From Lycium barbarum (Eukaryota; Streptophyta; Magnoliopsida; Solanales; Solanaceae): 64,000 nucleotides of DNA. A program made the position numbers and the translations under genes. This document shows, piece by piece, positions 23,776-34,125 of this stretch. Numbering within the stretch: position 1 is the first letter of the stretch; each line of letters starts with the position of its first letter. The stretch covers positions 21,154,336 to 21,218,335 of the forward strand of contig NC_083340.1 in NCBI RefSeq assembly GCF_019175385.1, read 5' to 3'. The notes beneath the pieces are model-generated. The model was given only the letters and a program-made list of their open reading frames with translations. It was not told the DNA's origin and did not search any database.

Positions 23776-25299
23776 CTAATACTATGTTAACAAAATAGAT
23801 CTTCAACATAACTAAACCGCAAAAACAAACTCAAAATATGAAGACTTTTTAATAACATAGAAGGAGAAAACACCAAAGTCTCTAACAAACATGGTTACAT
23901 TCTAACATGTAGAGAGCTATCATAAGCTTGGATAAAGAAAAGAAAATCACAAATAATGAGCATTTGACAAAGAAAAGTTCCACCAAACAAAATTTTATCA
24001 CAGGTCCTAATGGAAGGATCTTCAAATATGGAATACAGGAGAGCAAAGTATGAAAACGCTAACCTGATGTTAAAATTAGGAGGAAGCTGAAGAGAGCAAG
24101 GAAATCCACCTTTAGAACTTTTCTAATTAATGTCAAAAACAAATTGAAGTATTCATAAATGCATGAAACTTGAAAAGCATGACTTCCATATCAAAAAGGA
24201 AGCAGACTTAGAATATATCAGATGGTTATATCAAGAATCTTCCAATTGCATCCATATACTCAGAAAAACTTACTATTATGGCTATGTAAGGGGATCGGCT
24301 TCCCTTTTCCAATCACCTCCTAACTTAAGGTAGGCTCCGCCAGAAACGGGTAATCCTTATTGCACACAGATTTGGGAAAAGAACTAGATTATATCTTATA
24401 TCGTAGGACATGCTATTATACTTCACCACAGGTCCGACATATCTTTAAACATGAGATTTACCAACTATATTTAATTTTTCAGTTTTTAAAACAGGTTTAT
24501 GTAAAATTGAATGTTGTTTCACAAAATAAGCTGAAATCCTCCACTTCGATCAACCTATCTACGGTACATCATTCCTCATGTTCTTTTAATATCTTTGAAA
24601 TTAAGCTACTTCTTCTCTAATTTCCACTTATTAAGGCTCAGGGAGCAATTAAGCTCCTTCATTTCTTAAGTACCATATGAGCTGTCAAATACTATATTTT
24701 CACCAACTGACCAAAGGAATAATTAAAAAACAGATTGAAGGCACCCAGAAAATAACTAACTCAACTTAGTCTGTATCATTACTTTGGTTATGTACCCATA
24801 TCTTCTATATCTTCTAAACAACCAAAGTGGAGTAGAGAGAATCTGAATAGAGAGCTATACAAAGGGCCATATGTCCATGGAAGAGGTTAAACAAGTTACT
24901 GCATCTCAAATTGTTCAAGGCAAGTTAATAAATAGAAGATAGACCGAGCTATCTTCCTTTGGAAGTGAGAAGAGGATTAGACTTCTAGGTACTGGTTTGT
25001 GCAGAAAAACTCTGGTAACATATTGGCTAAATCCTATGATCCTACTCTGACCTCTTCACTCGCCCCATTACATCAAAACTACCAATCAATTTGAATTTTC
25101 TTTTTATTCAGTACGGCCAACCCATTTGAATTAAGAGAGCAAATACTCTAATATGTAGTACTAATTGATTTAGATGGAAAATCTAATTTTATTGGATTTA
25201 CCCGAAGGAAAATTTTAGATGGAAAAATTTAACATTTCAACATCAATCATAACATCAAAGCATTATCGATAAATTCATAAATTGATGGGTATTCGTCAC

Positions 25300-25376
25300 C
25301 TGGGGGAATCGCTCCCTGATTATTTAGTTTCTCTTTTATCATCTTGGCTAATTGCTTCAAACTCTGGCAAAAGATA
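25300..25376 (-). CDS. candidate short internal exon, paralogue B
   Basis: The same structure as 18276-18358: acceptor CCTCAG, open frame about SIFCQSLKQLAKMIKEKL, donor CAG|GTGACG. It is two codons shorter near its 3' end. The peptide difference is conservative (R/Q, V/A, V/I, D/N). Function unknown. Confidence 0.45.
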
Positions 25377-25400
25377 CTGAGGTTTCAGACTATTAGAGTA

Positions 25401-26229
25401 GTGCTTGAGATATGCCTTGGAAGAAAAAAGAATGCGTCACTACGGTAAAAGATGATTGATTAAATGTCCAAAAGCCTTCACATGTAAAAAAGAGAAGAAA
25501 AAATGCATACGCAGCAAGGAAACTTTGAGCCTTGCAACAAAATCTGATGTTATAACACCAACTTGGAGGTTGGCCTGTGATTGGGGAGCAGGGAACGCAG
25601 CAAAAACCATTATGAGAATATACACAAGTTATACCTACACACAGTTATTCATAACTTATCAACTTAACTTAGCCAAAGAGTGAGAGAGTTAACGTTGTCT
25701 AAGACCATGAGTTAGTTGTAAAGTTTAATGATGCAACAGTCACGAAGTAATAGAACCACAATCATGAAGTAATAGAACCTTTCGATTTTTGTATAAATTC
25801 AGAAGAAATTACATGGTCGAATAATTCTATGATACTTATCTCTCGCGGACCAAATTCAACAGATATATCCTGATAAGATAACATTGCCACTTGGTAGGTG
25901 ATGCCAAAATGAACTTTTCAAATACTTGCCTCTCAGTCAAATAATGCTTTTGAAGCGGAGAATTGCATTGGATAAAATTTCTAACATTTCACCAGTTATG
26001 AGGCTGAAAGGGATAACTATATTCCTGAACCTTAAAAGATTAGAAAACACGACAAACTTTCATCCAGAAAACCAAATGAACTATCCTTTGAGATGTTATG
26101 ACTCATGACTGAATTAAGATCATATATCTACTATCAGACTTCTTCATCATTTTCTACATGAAAGGGAAAGTAACAAAGGACAACACTATTACCACATCAT
26201 CACAATAGGGACTTCCATTACAATATAGT
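25401..26229. other. non-coding, nothing recognised
   Basis: Scattered open frames of 60-75 codons without motifs. No supported feature. Confidence 0.4.
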
Positions 26230-26242
26230 TATTTCTTCTACT

Positions 26243-26975
26243 GCATCTTCTGTTCCTCTAACATTTGATTCTATTCCTTTTATTCATGAATTCCCTCATA
26301 CTACTAGTACTAGTACATATGATCAGGGGCACACAAATGATGCTGGCAATTCTCTATCACCCAACTCTTCTCCATTATCACCTATCAATTCCTTTGAGAA
26401 TAACAGTAGTGATTCGTCCCATCTATCTAATAGTAGTAATCCATCCCCTTCTCATTCCCCAACTCCATATAGCAGTAGTGATCCTTCACATTCCTCTGTT
26501 GAACTTCAGCCTGTCAGATCAATGAAGGCTTATCTAAAACCTTAGAGATCTTATAGACATTCTGCTCCTCCTACACACTTACAAGACTACATTTGTCATT
26601 TGCCCAACCTAAAGCCCAACCATGCCATTGTTGACTCTCACAACAGTTCTACTACATCATCCTTTAATGCTCTTTTCCCTAATTACCACCATTTCACGCC
26701 TGCATCCGTAACCCATGCTGGTCAGCATCTTGTGCAGAATGTGTGCACAGATAGTGAACCAGCTTCATATGAAGAAGCAGTTGTATGCTTGGCAAGCTAC
26801 AATGACACTTGAGTTTGAGGCACTCTATGCTAATCATACATGGGGTTTAGTTCCTCTACCTATTGGCAAACAAGCTATTGGGTGTAGGTGGGTTTACAAG
26901 GTGAAACATAAACCAGATCGTAGGATAGAAAGGTTTAAGGCAAGGTTGGTGTCTCAATTTGTCGTCGAGAATGCT
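26243..26975 (+). pseudogene. Copia pol fragment (pre-RT linker and RT start)
   Basis: A Ser/Pro/Thr/Asn-rich linker typical of Copia polyproteins upstream of RT is followed by EPASYEEAV, then FEALYANHTWGLVPLP, GCRWVYKVKHKPD and ERFKARLV, the conserved start of Copia reverse transcriptase. At least one stop (near 26543) and a frame change around 26800 (after YEEAVVCLA) break it. The homology ends soon after ARLV, with no palm domain or YVDD. No LTRs are visible. It is a short, old fragment, unrelated in detail to the Copia element at 5033. Confidence 0.8.
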
Positions 26976-26999
26976 TAAACAATCTTAACCTAAGCGTCA

Positions 27000-27549
27000 C
27001 TCTCCTAACAGCAACACTCATCCTCCGACCAAGACGTAGAAAAGATAATTCAAGAAATACACAGACCAAAAATTTTCTTCCTAGAGAAACTCAGACAAGA
27101 AAGCTATGTCACTAATTTCATATCGCCACTGCTTAAGTAGCAGATGTCTTGAAAACACTAGCTAACTTCTTTGTTCACAACACGGGTCAAAACTGGGATC
27201 ACTTCGCCACTTCTATAGCTGAAGGAGGATGTTAGATTAAGTTTAGAATATGTTATATGGATCCTTCATAAGTTCATATACCTTGACCTACCTGTATCAA
27301 ACTGATCTACCTATAGACGAGTCCATGTATATAAGCTTTAGAGACTTCAAAACATAGAACACCAACTATTCACAATTAATGGCAATGTTGGATAAGCTTT
27401 ATTCTGCACAAGTTTGATAAACACTTAGAAAAAAAACCTTCTTTCTAAGAGATGATCTTGCATAACTTTATTAACTATTAGAAGCATTCTGGATGTAAGT
27501 ACGAAAACTTTTGAGCTAGCTCTTCCTTAAGTACACTACTTGAACTACT
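27000..27549. other. non-coding, nothing recognised
   Basis: No supported feature. Confidence 0.4.
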
Positions 27550-27945
27550 TCAAAGCTCCCCACCATAATAAAAAAGAACAAGAAAATCTCTCTCACGAGA
27601 ACTAGCAAGATGCTCCATAAGGACAGTGTATGTGTCGCAGTTGGGACAACAACCAGATTGAAGCATCCCCTTGTATATCTTAGCTCCTTTCTTAACTCGA
27701 TTGTGATCAAACAAATATTTCATGTATGCGGTGTAACAAACAACATTAGGAATACATCCTTTATCTTTCATATCCTGCCACAATATAATGGACTCATCAA
27801 TGTCCCCATGGTTGGAAAGCCAGTGAAGAAGGGATGTATAAGTCACTGTATCTATCTTGATTCCTTTGTCTTGCATCTGCTTAAAGATATAGTTCCGGGA
27901 TGAAATCCACCCAGCTTCCCCAAAAATATCCAACATACGGTCCAA
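27550..27945 (-). pseudogene. pentatricopeptide-repeat (PPR) protein exon fragment
   Basis: 131 codons read on the minus strand from an acceptor-like TTTTTTAG. The peptide begins LDRMLDIFGEAG and contains successive P-type PPR repeats: KIDTVTYTSLLHWLSNHGDI, then the repeat beginning IPNVVCYTAYMKYLF, then CCPNCDTYTVLMEHLASS. PPR proteins bind organellar RNA as two-helix repeats; the family normally has ten or more repeats and an organelle-targeting N-terminus. Here only about three and a half survive. After LASS the family sequence is replaced by unrelated residues and a stop. The preceding sequence is non-coding. I read it as a truncated, probably transposed or decayed piece of a PPR gene. 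Confidence 0.7.
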
Positions 27946-29310
27946 CTAAAAAACAACCAAGCTTTCTCCAGAGGAGGATGGGTCTTGAGAACTTGATTGA
28001 CTGTGTAGAAATCCCTTTTTTATGGGAAGTTTCATCAACTGCTCCTGAGCAGAAACCCAAGTTGATAATCTCAGTATATGTGTTTTTCTTGTAATTGTAT
28101 TCCACATGAAAACTTCAGGGAGATCTATGTCTTGCTTCTGAACAGATTTTGTACACTTGCTCGCCAGTCAATTAACTTGTCGTTTAGTTCTCCTCTGTTT
28201 GGATTGCGTCAAGGAATGTACATGGTTAATTATAGTTCTACTAAACAAACAGCTTTTGACAGGAAAACCCAGAAAAGGCTGCAGCTTTTTTGGTGAACCG
28301 ATGGGTACCACAAGTAGCAAACATATTTCAACTAAACCATTCTAACCTACAACTTGAGGACTGTTTTGATTTGTAGGATTCCAACTACCAAATAATATAG
28401 AATGAAACACATTCTCAAACTTGAAGGAGAAAAAGGAAGTATTTATAGTCTCTCTCATCCGCGGAGTTGATGCCTTAAGTATATTGAATAAACTCCTAGA
28501 AAAATATATATACATGGTGTGTTCAATATGAGTGGGATGCATCCTGTTAAGCTTCTTGACAATGAACGATAATTGCAAAGAAAAGCCTTTCTTATATGGA
28601 CAACCAAGCTAATTAATCTATGGAAAAAAAAAGGCAGGACAGACCCAAATAAACAAGCAAAGAGGTGGAAGGTTTACATACCTCAAAAACAAATCTCTAG
28701 GTGAGAATAATGAAAACAAAAGCAACTATGAATCATTAACATGCCAGTAAATTAATCAACCATGTCTTAATACCTAACTCGACAATATGAATCCTCTATA
28801 TCCATTTTGTTCTATGCAAATCATTTCATTTAATACTAATACATTTTTTAAAGATAAAGTGACAGTTCACTCAAACTAAAGGTTTTCTATTGCACTCATT
28901 AGTACACTGAACTACAAGTTTCTAACTAGAATAAAAATTACTCCTAGAAAACACCGGACCTAATGTAAGTGTAATAATAACAACCAAGCTTTTATTCTAT
29001 ATGACTCTTTTGTTTTCACCATGTTATGTTTTTAACTACTTCGTAATTGATCCCTTTTAACACATTAATCAGATTAGAGAGAGGGACAACGACTGAGGGT
29101 TTTTTAAAGATTTTGGAGGGGAAATAGAGAAAGTTAAGAAAAACAATAACTATTAAAGAATCAAAGCAATATACTTGCAAAATAATCAGCTTCGAATGCA
29201 TATTGAACAGGAAAAAAATAATAAACTATCAGAAATGAAATTATTGGGAAAGGAGAAATTAGTTTCATCATTCATAATTAGAAATATTTTATCCTTAAAT
29301 AATCAGATAA
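27946..29310. other. non-coding, nothing recognised
   Basis: No gene or element could be delimited. Several short frames lack motifs. Confidence 0.4.
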
Positions 29311-29316
29311 AATTAT

Positions 29317-29415
29317 AACAACAACAACAACAACATACCCCAACAAGTGGGGTGTCCAGACCTTACCCCTACCTTTGCCAGATAGAGAGGTTGTTTTCAA
29401 TAGACTCTGCATCAA
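29317..29415 (-). mobile_element. TS-type SINE fragment (antisense)
   Basis: A CAA-repeat tail at 29317-29334 is followed by ACATACCCCAACAAGTGGGG, CCAGACCTTACCCCTACC and GATAGAGAGGTTGTTT. Read on the minus strand this matches the 3' part of the Solanaceae TS SINE with its TTG tail. Only about 100 bp remain; the tRNA-related 5' end with A and B boxes is missing. It is the strongest family-level taxonomic marker in the window. Confidence 0.8.
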
Positions 29416-29706
29416 AACAAAACAAGTGTAACCAAAGCAGTATAGAAAGGAAAATAGCTAGAACAAAATATCAAGGAAAAAAAAAAGGATCCAACTCCCT
29501 TTATTTTCTTCAAGATGTCAACGAATCCTTTTTTTTAACGTTTCTCCAACCATTCAAAGAAATGCAAGAGCAAACACAGTAAAATAGAGAAGAAATGAAG
29601 TTATAGTTTACAGCAAAAAATAAGAAAGAATTAAAGTGCTGATGTAGGCTCTTACATTCTTTTTCATCATTGGGACAGAGTCGTACTCTTAAATTTATCT
29701 CAGCAG

Positions 29707-31197
29707 GTGGAGCAAGTAACTGTTTTTTCAAGAGACTCATTTCCATTGAAATATTTGAGCTGTCCCATTTTTCATGCCAGAAGAAAGAAAGTGTTCTATA
29801 ATGATCTTATAAAGAAAGTGAAGAATAAGCTGCAAAACTGGAAAGGGAAGCTGTTATCATATGGTGGGAAGGTTGTGCTTATATCCAATGTATTACAAAG
29901 CATTCAAGTATACTTGTTATCTGCAGTAGTACCAACTAAATACACTATCAATGAACTTCATAAGATATTTTCTATATTTTTCTGGCCGAACAAGGATGAG
30001 GGAAGAAGCAAGCATTGGGTTTCCTGGGCTAAGATCTGTCTCCAGAAAAAGGAGGGTGGTTTTGCTTTTAGATCATTACATGATGTGTCAAAGGTATTAT
30101 TTTCCAAGCTATGGTGGAAGTTCAGGACTGAAAATACTATGTGGGCAACTTTCATTTGGAACAAGTGCTATAAGAAGCACAGGCCAACTGAAGTACAGTG
30201 GAGGGGTGATTCTCAAATTTGGAAGAAAATGCTTGAAGCTAAGGACTTGGTTGATCAGCATATTTGGTGGGAACCTAGAAACGGAGAATGCAATTGTGTG
30301 GCAAGATAACTAGACTAAAATAGGTTGTTTAAAACAGATGGTGCCAATTCAGCCCAATGTTGATGAGTTAAACTACTTCATGACAGATGAAGGATAGAAT
30401 TTTTAGAGATTGCAGGTTGTCCTTCCTTTGAACATTGTGAATCATATTAGTTTTGAATTAGGAACTGGTGAAAGGATAACCATTGGTGGATGTTGACTAC
30501 AAATGGAAAATTCTCAGTTAAAAGTATATGAAATGATCTCAAGCAGCATGGACAATATTTTGTGCAGTTCACAAGATTATGGAGAGGTGTTCCTTTCAGA
30601 ATCTCCTTCCTGTTATGGAGAGTTTGGAAATTTAAGTTGCCAGTTGTTAATGTTCTCAAGAGAATGCATATATCTTTAGTTTCCATATGCAGATGTTGTG
30701 TTAACTCTTAATATAAAGAAACCATGCAACATTGTTCCTTAAGGAGAGTTTGTTATGTCCATTTAGTTATACTATACCGCAGCAGCTGGGATTACTGGTC
30801 CTTTAGTGCAGATTCACAAAGCAGTGGTGAAATGGTGGAATATCCAGTGTGCTCCTACTCTCAAAGTTATTTATCAGGCTGTACCAGCCTTCATTTGCTG
30901 GCAGTTATGGAAAAATGGGAATGCTATTATACATGGAAATAATATGAGCAACATTAAGGTCATATATAGGATTAATATTAATTTGTTTAATCTTGTTAGA
31001 TCTTTGTATCAATGGTTGAAGAATGTTCCTCAGGATTGGCCTCAGCTGGTGCAATTCTTGGAAGGATACAGACCTCATACAAGGATCAGATTGGTGCATT
31101 GGAAGTGTCCTCATGAAGGGTGATATAAATGCAACACTGATGGAGCTTCTAGGGGCAATCCAGGATTAAGTTCTGCAACCTTTTGTGTAACAAATAG
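29707..31197 (+). pseudogene. L1-like LINE remnant: RT C-terminus to RNase H start
   Basis: The intact 200-codon stretch 29707-30309 carries FPLKYLSCPIF, LLSYGGKVVLISNVLQS, FFWPNKDEGRSKHWVSW and LHDVSKVLFSKLWWKF. These are hallmarks of the region after the reverse transcriptase core of plant L1-type LINEs. Beyond 30309 the frame decays with many stops, but pieces of the zf-RVT region are visible. Around 31120-31190 CNTDGASRGNPG marks the start of the plant LINE RNase H domain. The remnant is cut at 31197-31202 by the end of a reverse-strand LTR. The endonuclease and catalytic RT portions are absent. Confidence 0.85.
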
Positions 31198-31202
31198 ACT
31201 TT

Positions 31203-31311
31203 TGTCCCGACCCAATAGGAGGGCTATGGCGGGCACCTGGAGCAATCCTACCGAGCACCACAACACGTACATGCATCTCATATCCATACCTGAGTGGGCC
31301 ATCATGCTAAC
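31203..31311 (-). repeat. old reverse-strand LTR, 3' end piece
   Basis: On the minus strand this ends GGGTCGGGACA, preceded by GTGCTCGGTAGGATTGCTCC, very like the end of the LTR at 36860-36933. It was separated from its other part (44983 onward) by insertion of the Gypsy element 31312-44977. Confidence 0.7.
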
Positions 31312-31584
31312 TGTAACACCCCCCATCTTGGAACTGAGTTTAAGCTCATATCATTAGAGTTCTAGTGGAAACACTGAAGGTTTGAGCGTTTGCGAAAATG
31401 GTTGATAGGCCTATTTCGGGCAGCGATAACTCCTTGATCCGTTGCGAATCTGGAAGAACTTCCTTGATGAAAGTTGTAGTCCTATTAAATATCTTTCCAA
31501 CGGTATATTATGGGGATTAAACGGACATCTGTGCAAAGAGTTATGCCCTTTTGACTGAAGCCTGTTCGCTGGAAAATTCGTCTG

Positions 31585-31860
31585 CGTTACGGTGACGTTA
31601 CGGACCGTAACTCGTGTTACGGGCCATAACAGTGAGCCGTAACACAGAGAAAATTTCCAGAAACCTCACTGGAAATTTCCTCCAAGATACGGTACCAAGA
31701 TACGGTCCGTCCTTTGTGTTACGGGTCGTACTTCGTGTTACGGACCGTAACAGTGGACCATAACACAGGGAAAATTTCCAGAACCTTACTGGAAATTTTC
31801 ACCAAGGTACGATACCAAGTTACGGTCCGTCCTTTGTGTTACGGGACCGTAACATGGGGC
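31585..31860 (+). promoter_or_regulatory. U3 array of GTTACGG-n-CCGTAAC palindromes
   Basis: At least five copies of near-perfect palindromes of the form TTACGGNCCGTAA or half-sites lie 230-500 bp upstream of the TATA box (for example 31597-31611). The 3' LTR has the same at about 42437-42690. Related CGGNCCG palindromes with other flanks occupy the same place in the two other Gypsy LTR families of this window. A protein-binding role is inferred. Confidence 0.6.
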
Positions 31861-32091
31861 GTATCTTGGTCAGCAATTACGTTTCGGGTCACCTGACTTC
31901 GGGAGGCCATAACCCTATCATAACTTGGGAATTTGGGAAAACTCAAAAAACGAAAGCTGTAGATAATTGAAATAACTTTCCAACCATAGGTTGTGGGTTC
32001 ACAGGCGACATCGGGATAGGGAGATATGGACGTTTTAAGACAGAAAGGTCCCAACCCGTTTTCAAGTTGGGTCAAACCCATTTCCCCTTGG

Positions 32092-32098
32092 TATATAA
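32092..32098 (+). promoter_or_regulatory. element A LTR TATA box
   Basis: TATATAA in CTTGGTATATAAGGG. An AG-rich leader follows, then the donor-like AAG|GTAATG at 32320-32328. Confidence 0.65.
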
Positions 32099-33455
32099 GG
32101 GAAATGTTAACCCTAGCAGCCCATTTTTCTCAGATTTTCAGTTTTTTAGAGAGATAAAGTGAGAGAGAGGAGAATTAGAGAGAGAAAGTAGAGAATCAAC
32201 CAAGTTTAAGGCCCCGAATCCCGAAGCTCGTGAAGGATAAAGTGTAGTACAAGTTGTTGTCGTCATTCTAAGCTAAGGATCGAACTTGGGAGTGTTGATT
32301 TCGTGGTGACTACTCTTGAAAGGTAATGTTTCTACTCCCTAATCATTTATGGTTATGAATTGATGAATTCTTGGGTGAATGATAATTGGGTTTGATGAAG
32401 AGAATTATATGAACTATGCTAGAGTTGTTGGATTGTTGACTTGGGATTGTTGTATTTATATGGGTGATGAAGAATGATGTTAATTGCATCTAATTGAGAT
32501 TGTATAATTAGCTAGAAGTAATAGAATGGGGATTGGGTGAAGAAAACACCATTAATGAGGGTTATAGAGCTTCATGCCCACTAAGTGTTTGATAAAATGC
32601 TTAGATGAACAAAACATGGATATTGTTGCTAATATAGAATCACTATGGCTTGTATTGCTATAGATTGAAGTTGAAGGGATTGAAGGACATTGTGATACGC
32701 TCAAAAGCGGGAAGTTAAGGTATGTAGAACTTCAATCTATATGTGGGAATCTCTACGTTCTTCCCCATGATCCGTTTCGTAAAATCTATGAAGTTCAAAT
32801 CCTAGGGCATTAAATCCAACATATTGGTAGTCCGTAATTATGTATGTATGTACACGAATTTCGTATCGATGTTCGTTATTGTATTCCTAATCTTCCATTA
32901 TTGATATTAGGAATTCTAGCTTAATCCATGAAATCATGAATTCTTTCTCATGTGTTCTCATTATGTTCATATGAAACTGCATGAGTTTATTTTGCAAGTT
33001 ATAAACATGTTTTCAAGTCAACTACAAATATATGATTATAAACTATTGTATTACTCATAAATCAAGAACATGTTTACAAGCTATTTCATGAAACCATGTT
33101 TACAAGTTATTTCGTGAAATCATGATTCCAAGACAAGTACAAGTAAATTCACGAAAGTCATGGGCTTCTTAGCCAACTATATTATGTTCATGTTTTTGGG
33201 AGTTGCACAAATTTCCGAGAAGGCTCAGATAGCCTGAAACTATGTAGCCACCATAGGACAAGGATCGCTCCGCCTAGTTAGGACGATACCTTAATTTCAC
33301 ACTGAATGGTTTCATCAGGTACGTTACTACCTTATACCCTGGCAAGGTATAGGGGCTCTGCTGGTCCGGCGAGGTACCAGACTCCACGTATCCACGTGGA
33401 GATATCATGTGTCGGTTTATGAAATGCTCTCCCTACTTATCATGTTTTACTCATG

Positions 33456-33456
<1 letters not shown>

Positions 33457-33497
<41 letters not shown>
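33457..33497. repeat. (AT)n microsatellite, 41 bp
   Basis: Pure TA repeat in the 5' LTR, followed by (GTAT)n. The same site in the 3' LTR is 81 bp long. It accounts for the Tyr/Ile-repeat frames. Confidence 0.95.
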
Positions 33498-33509
<12 letters not shown>

Positions 33510-34112
33510 GTACTCATGCTCATGCTCATGTTCATGTCCAAGTTTTCAGTTTCAGTTCTTATCATGTTATTCCATGTCCCATGTTGCTTCTTTCGGTTGC
33601 TTTACATACCAGTACATTCAATGTGCTGACGTCCCCTTTTATTTCCCGGGGGCCTGTATTTCACGATGCAGGTACGAATTTACAGGACGACGCTTCTGAT
33701 CATTAGGATTTGCTCGTACCAGCTTATTGGTGAGCCCCATCTCATTCGGGGTTTAAACATCGTATTTCTTTATTTAGTTTTGCATTTAAAGGTATGCTGG
33801 GGGCCTTGTCCCAGTAAGTATGTTTTCCAGTTAGACTCATGATAGAGGTTTCATAGACTAGACAAGTCAGTTATGTCATGTCAGACATTTGGAGGTTTAT
33901 AGCCATTTGGGCTCACTCATGTTTAAACAAGTACTTTATTAAGTATTATGACTTAATACGTTTTATAAAGGCTCATCATGCATTTCACGTTATATTCCGC
34001 TTATGTTATGCATCATGATGATTCAGCAAGTCATGTGGTTCGCTCGGTCACATGCAGTCAGGCACCGAGTGCCGTGTTACGTCCATGCCATGGTTCGGGG
34101 CGTGACAAAGCT

Positions 34113-34125
34113 TGGTATCAGAGCC
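34113..34125 (+). other. primer binding site of element A
   Basis: TGGTATCAGAGCC, five bases after the LTR end, is complementary to the initiator Met tRNA 3' end. The nested LTR inserted only four bases beyond it. Confidence 0.9.

Larger units (their letters stand above)
21378..25400. repeat. duplication copy B (interrupted)
   Basis: The second copy of the 17083-18385 segment, split by the fold-back transposon at 21475-23765. It also carries an extra stretch of about 120 bp at 24284-24405, absent from copy A, where CTTACTATTA normally continues into GGACATGCTATTATAC. Confidence 0.7.
31312..34107 (+). repeat. Tekay-like element A 5' LTR
   Basis: Starts TGTAACACCCCC and ends GGGCGTGACA. Promoter with TATATAA at 32092-32098. 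Most visible differences from the 3' LTR fall in the first kilobase; the last 1.8 kb is almost identical. It contains an extra stretch of about 20 bp around 31690 absent from the 3' copy, and (AT)n at 33457-33497. Confidence 0.95.

Noticed and set aside
33407..33706. Frames with Tyr-Ile repeats (also at 44241, 54372 and 60493)
   Set aside because: Translations of (AT)n in LTRs.
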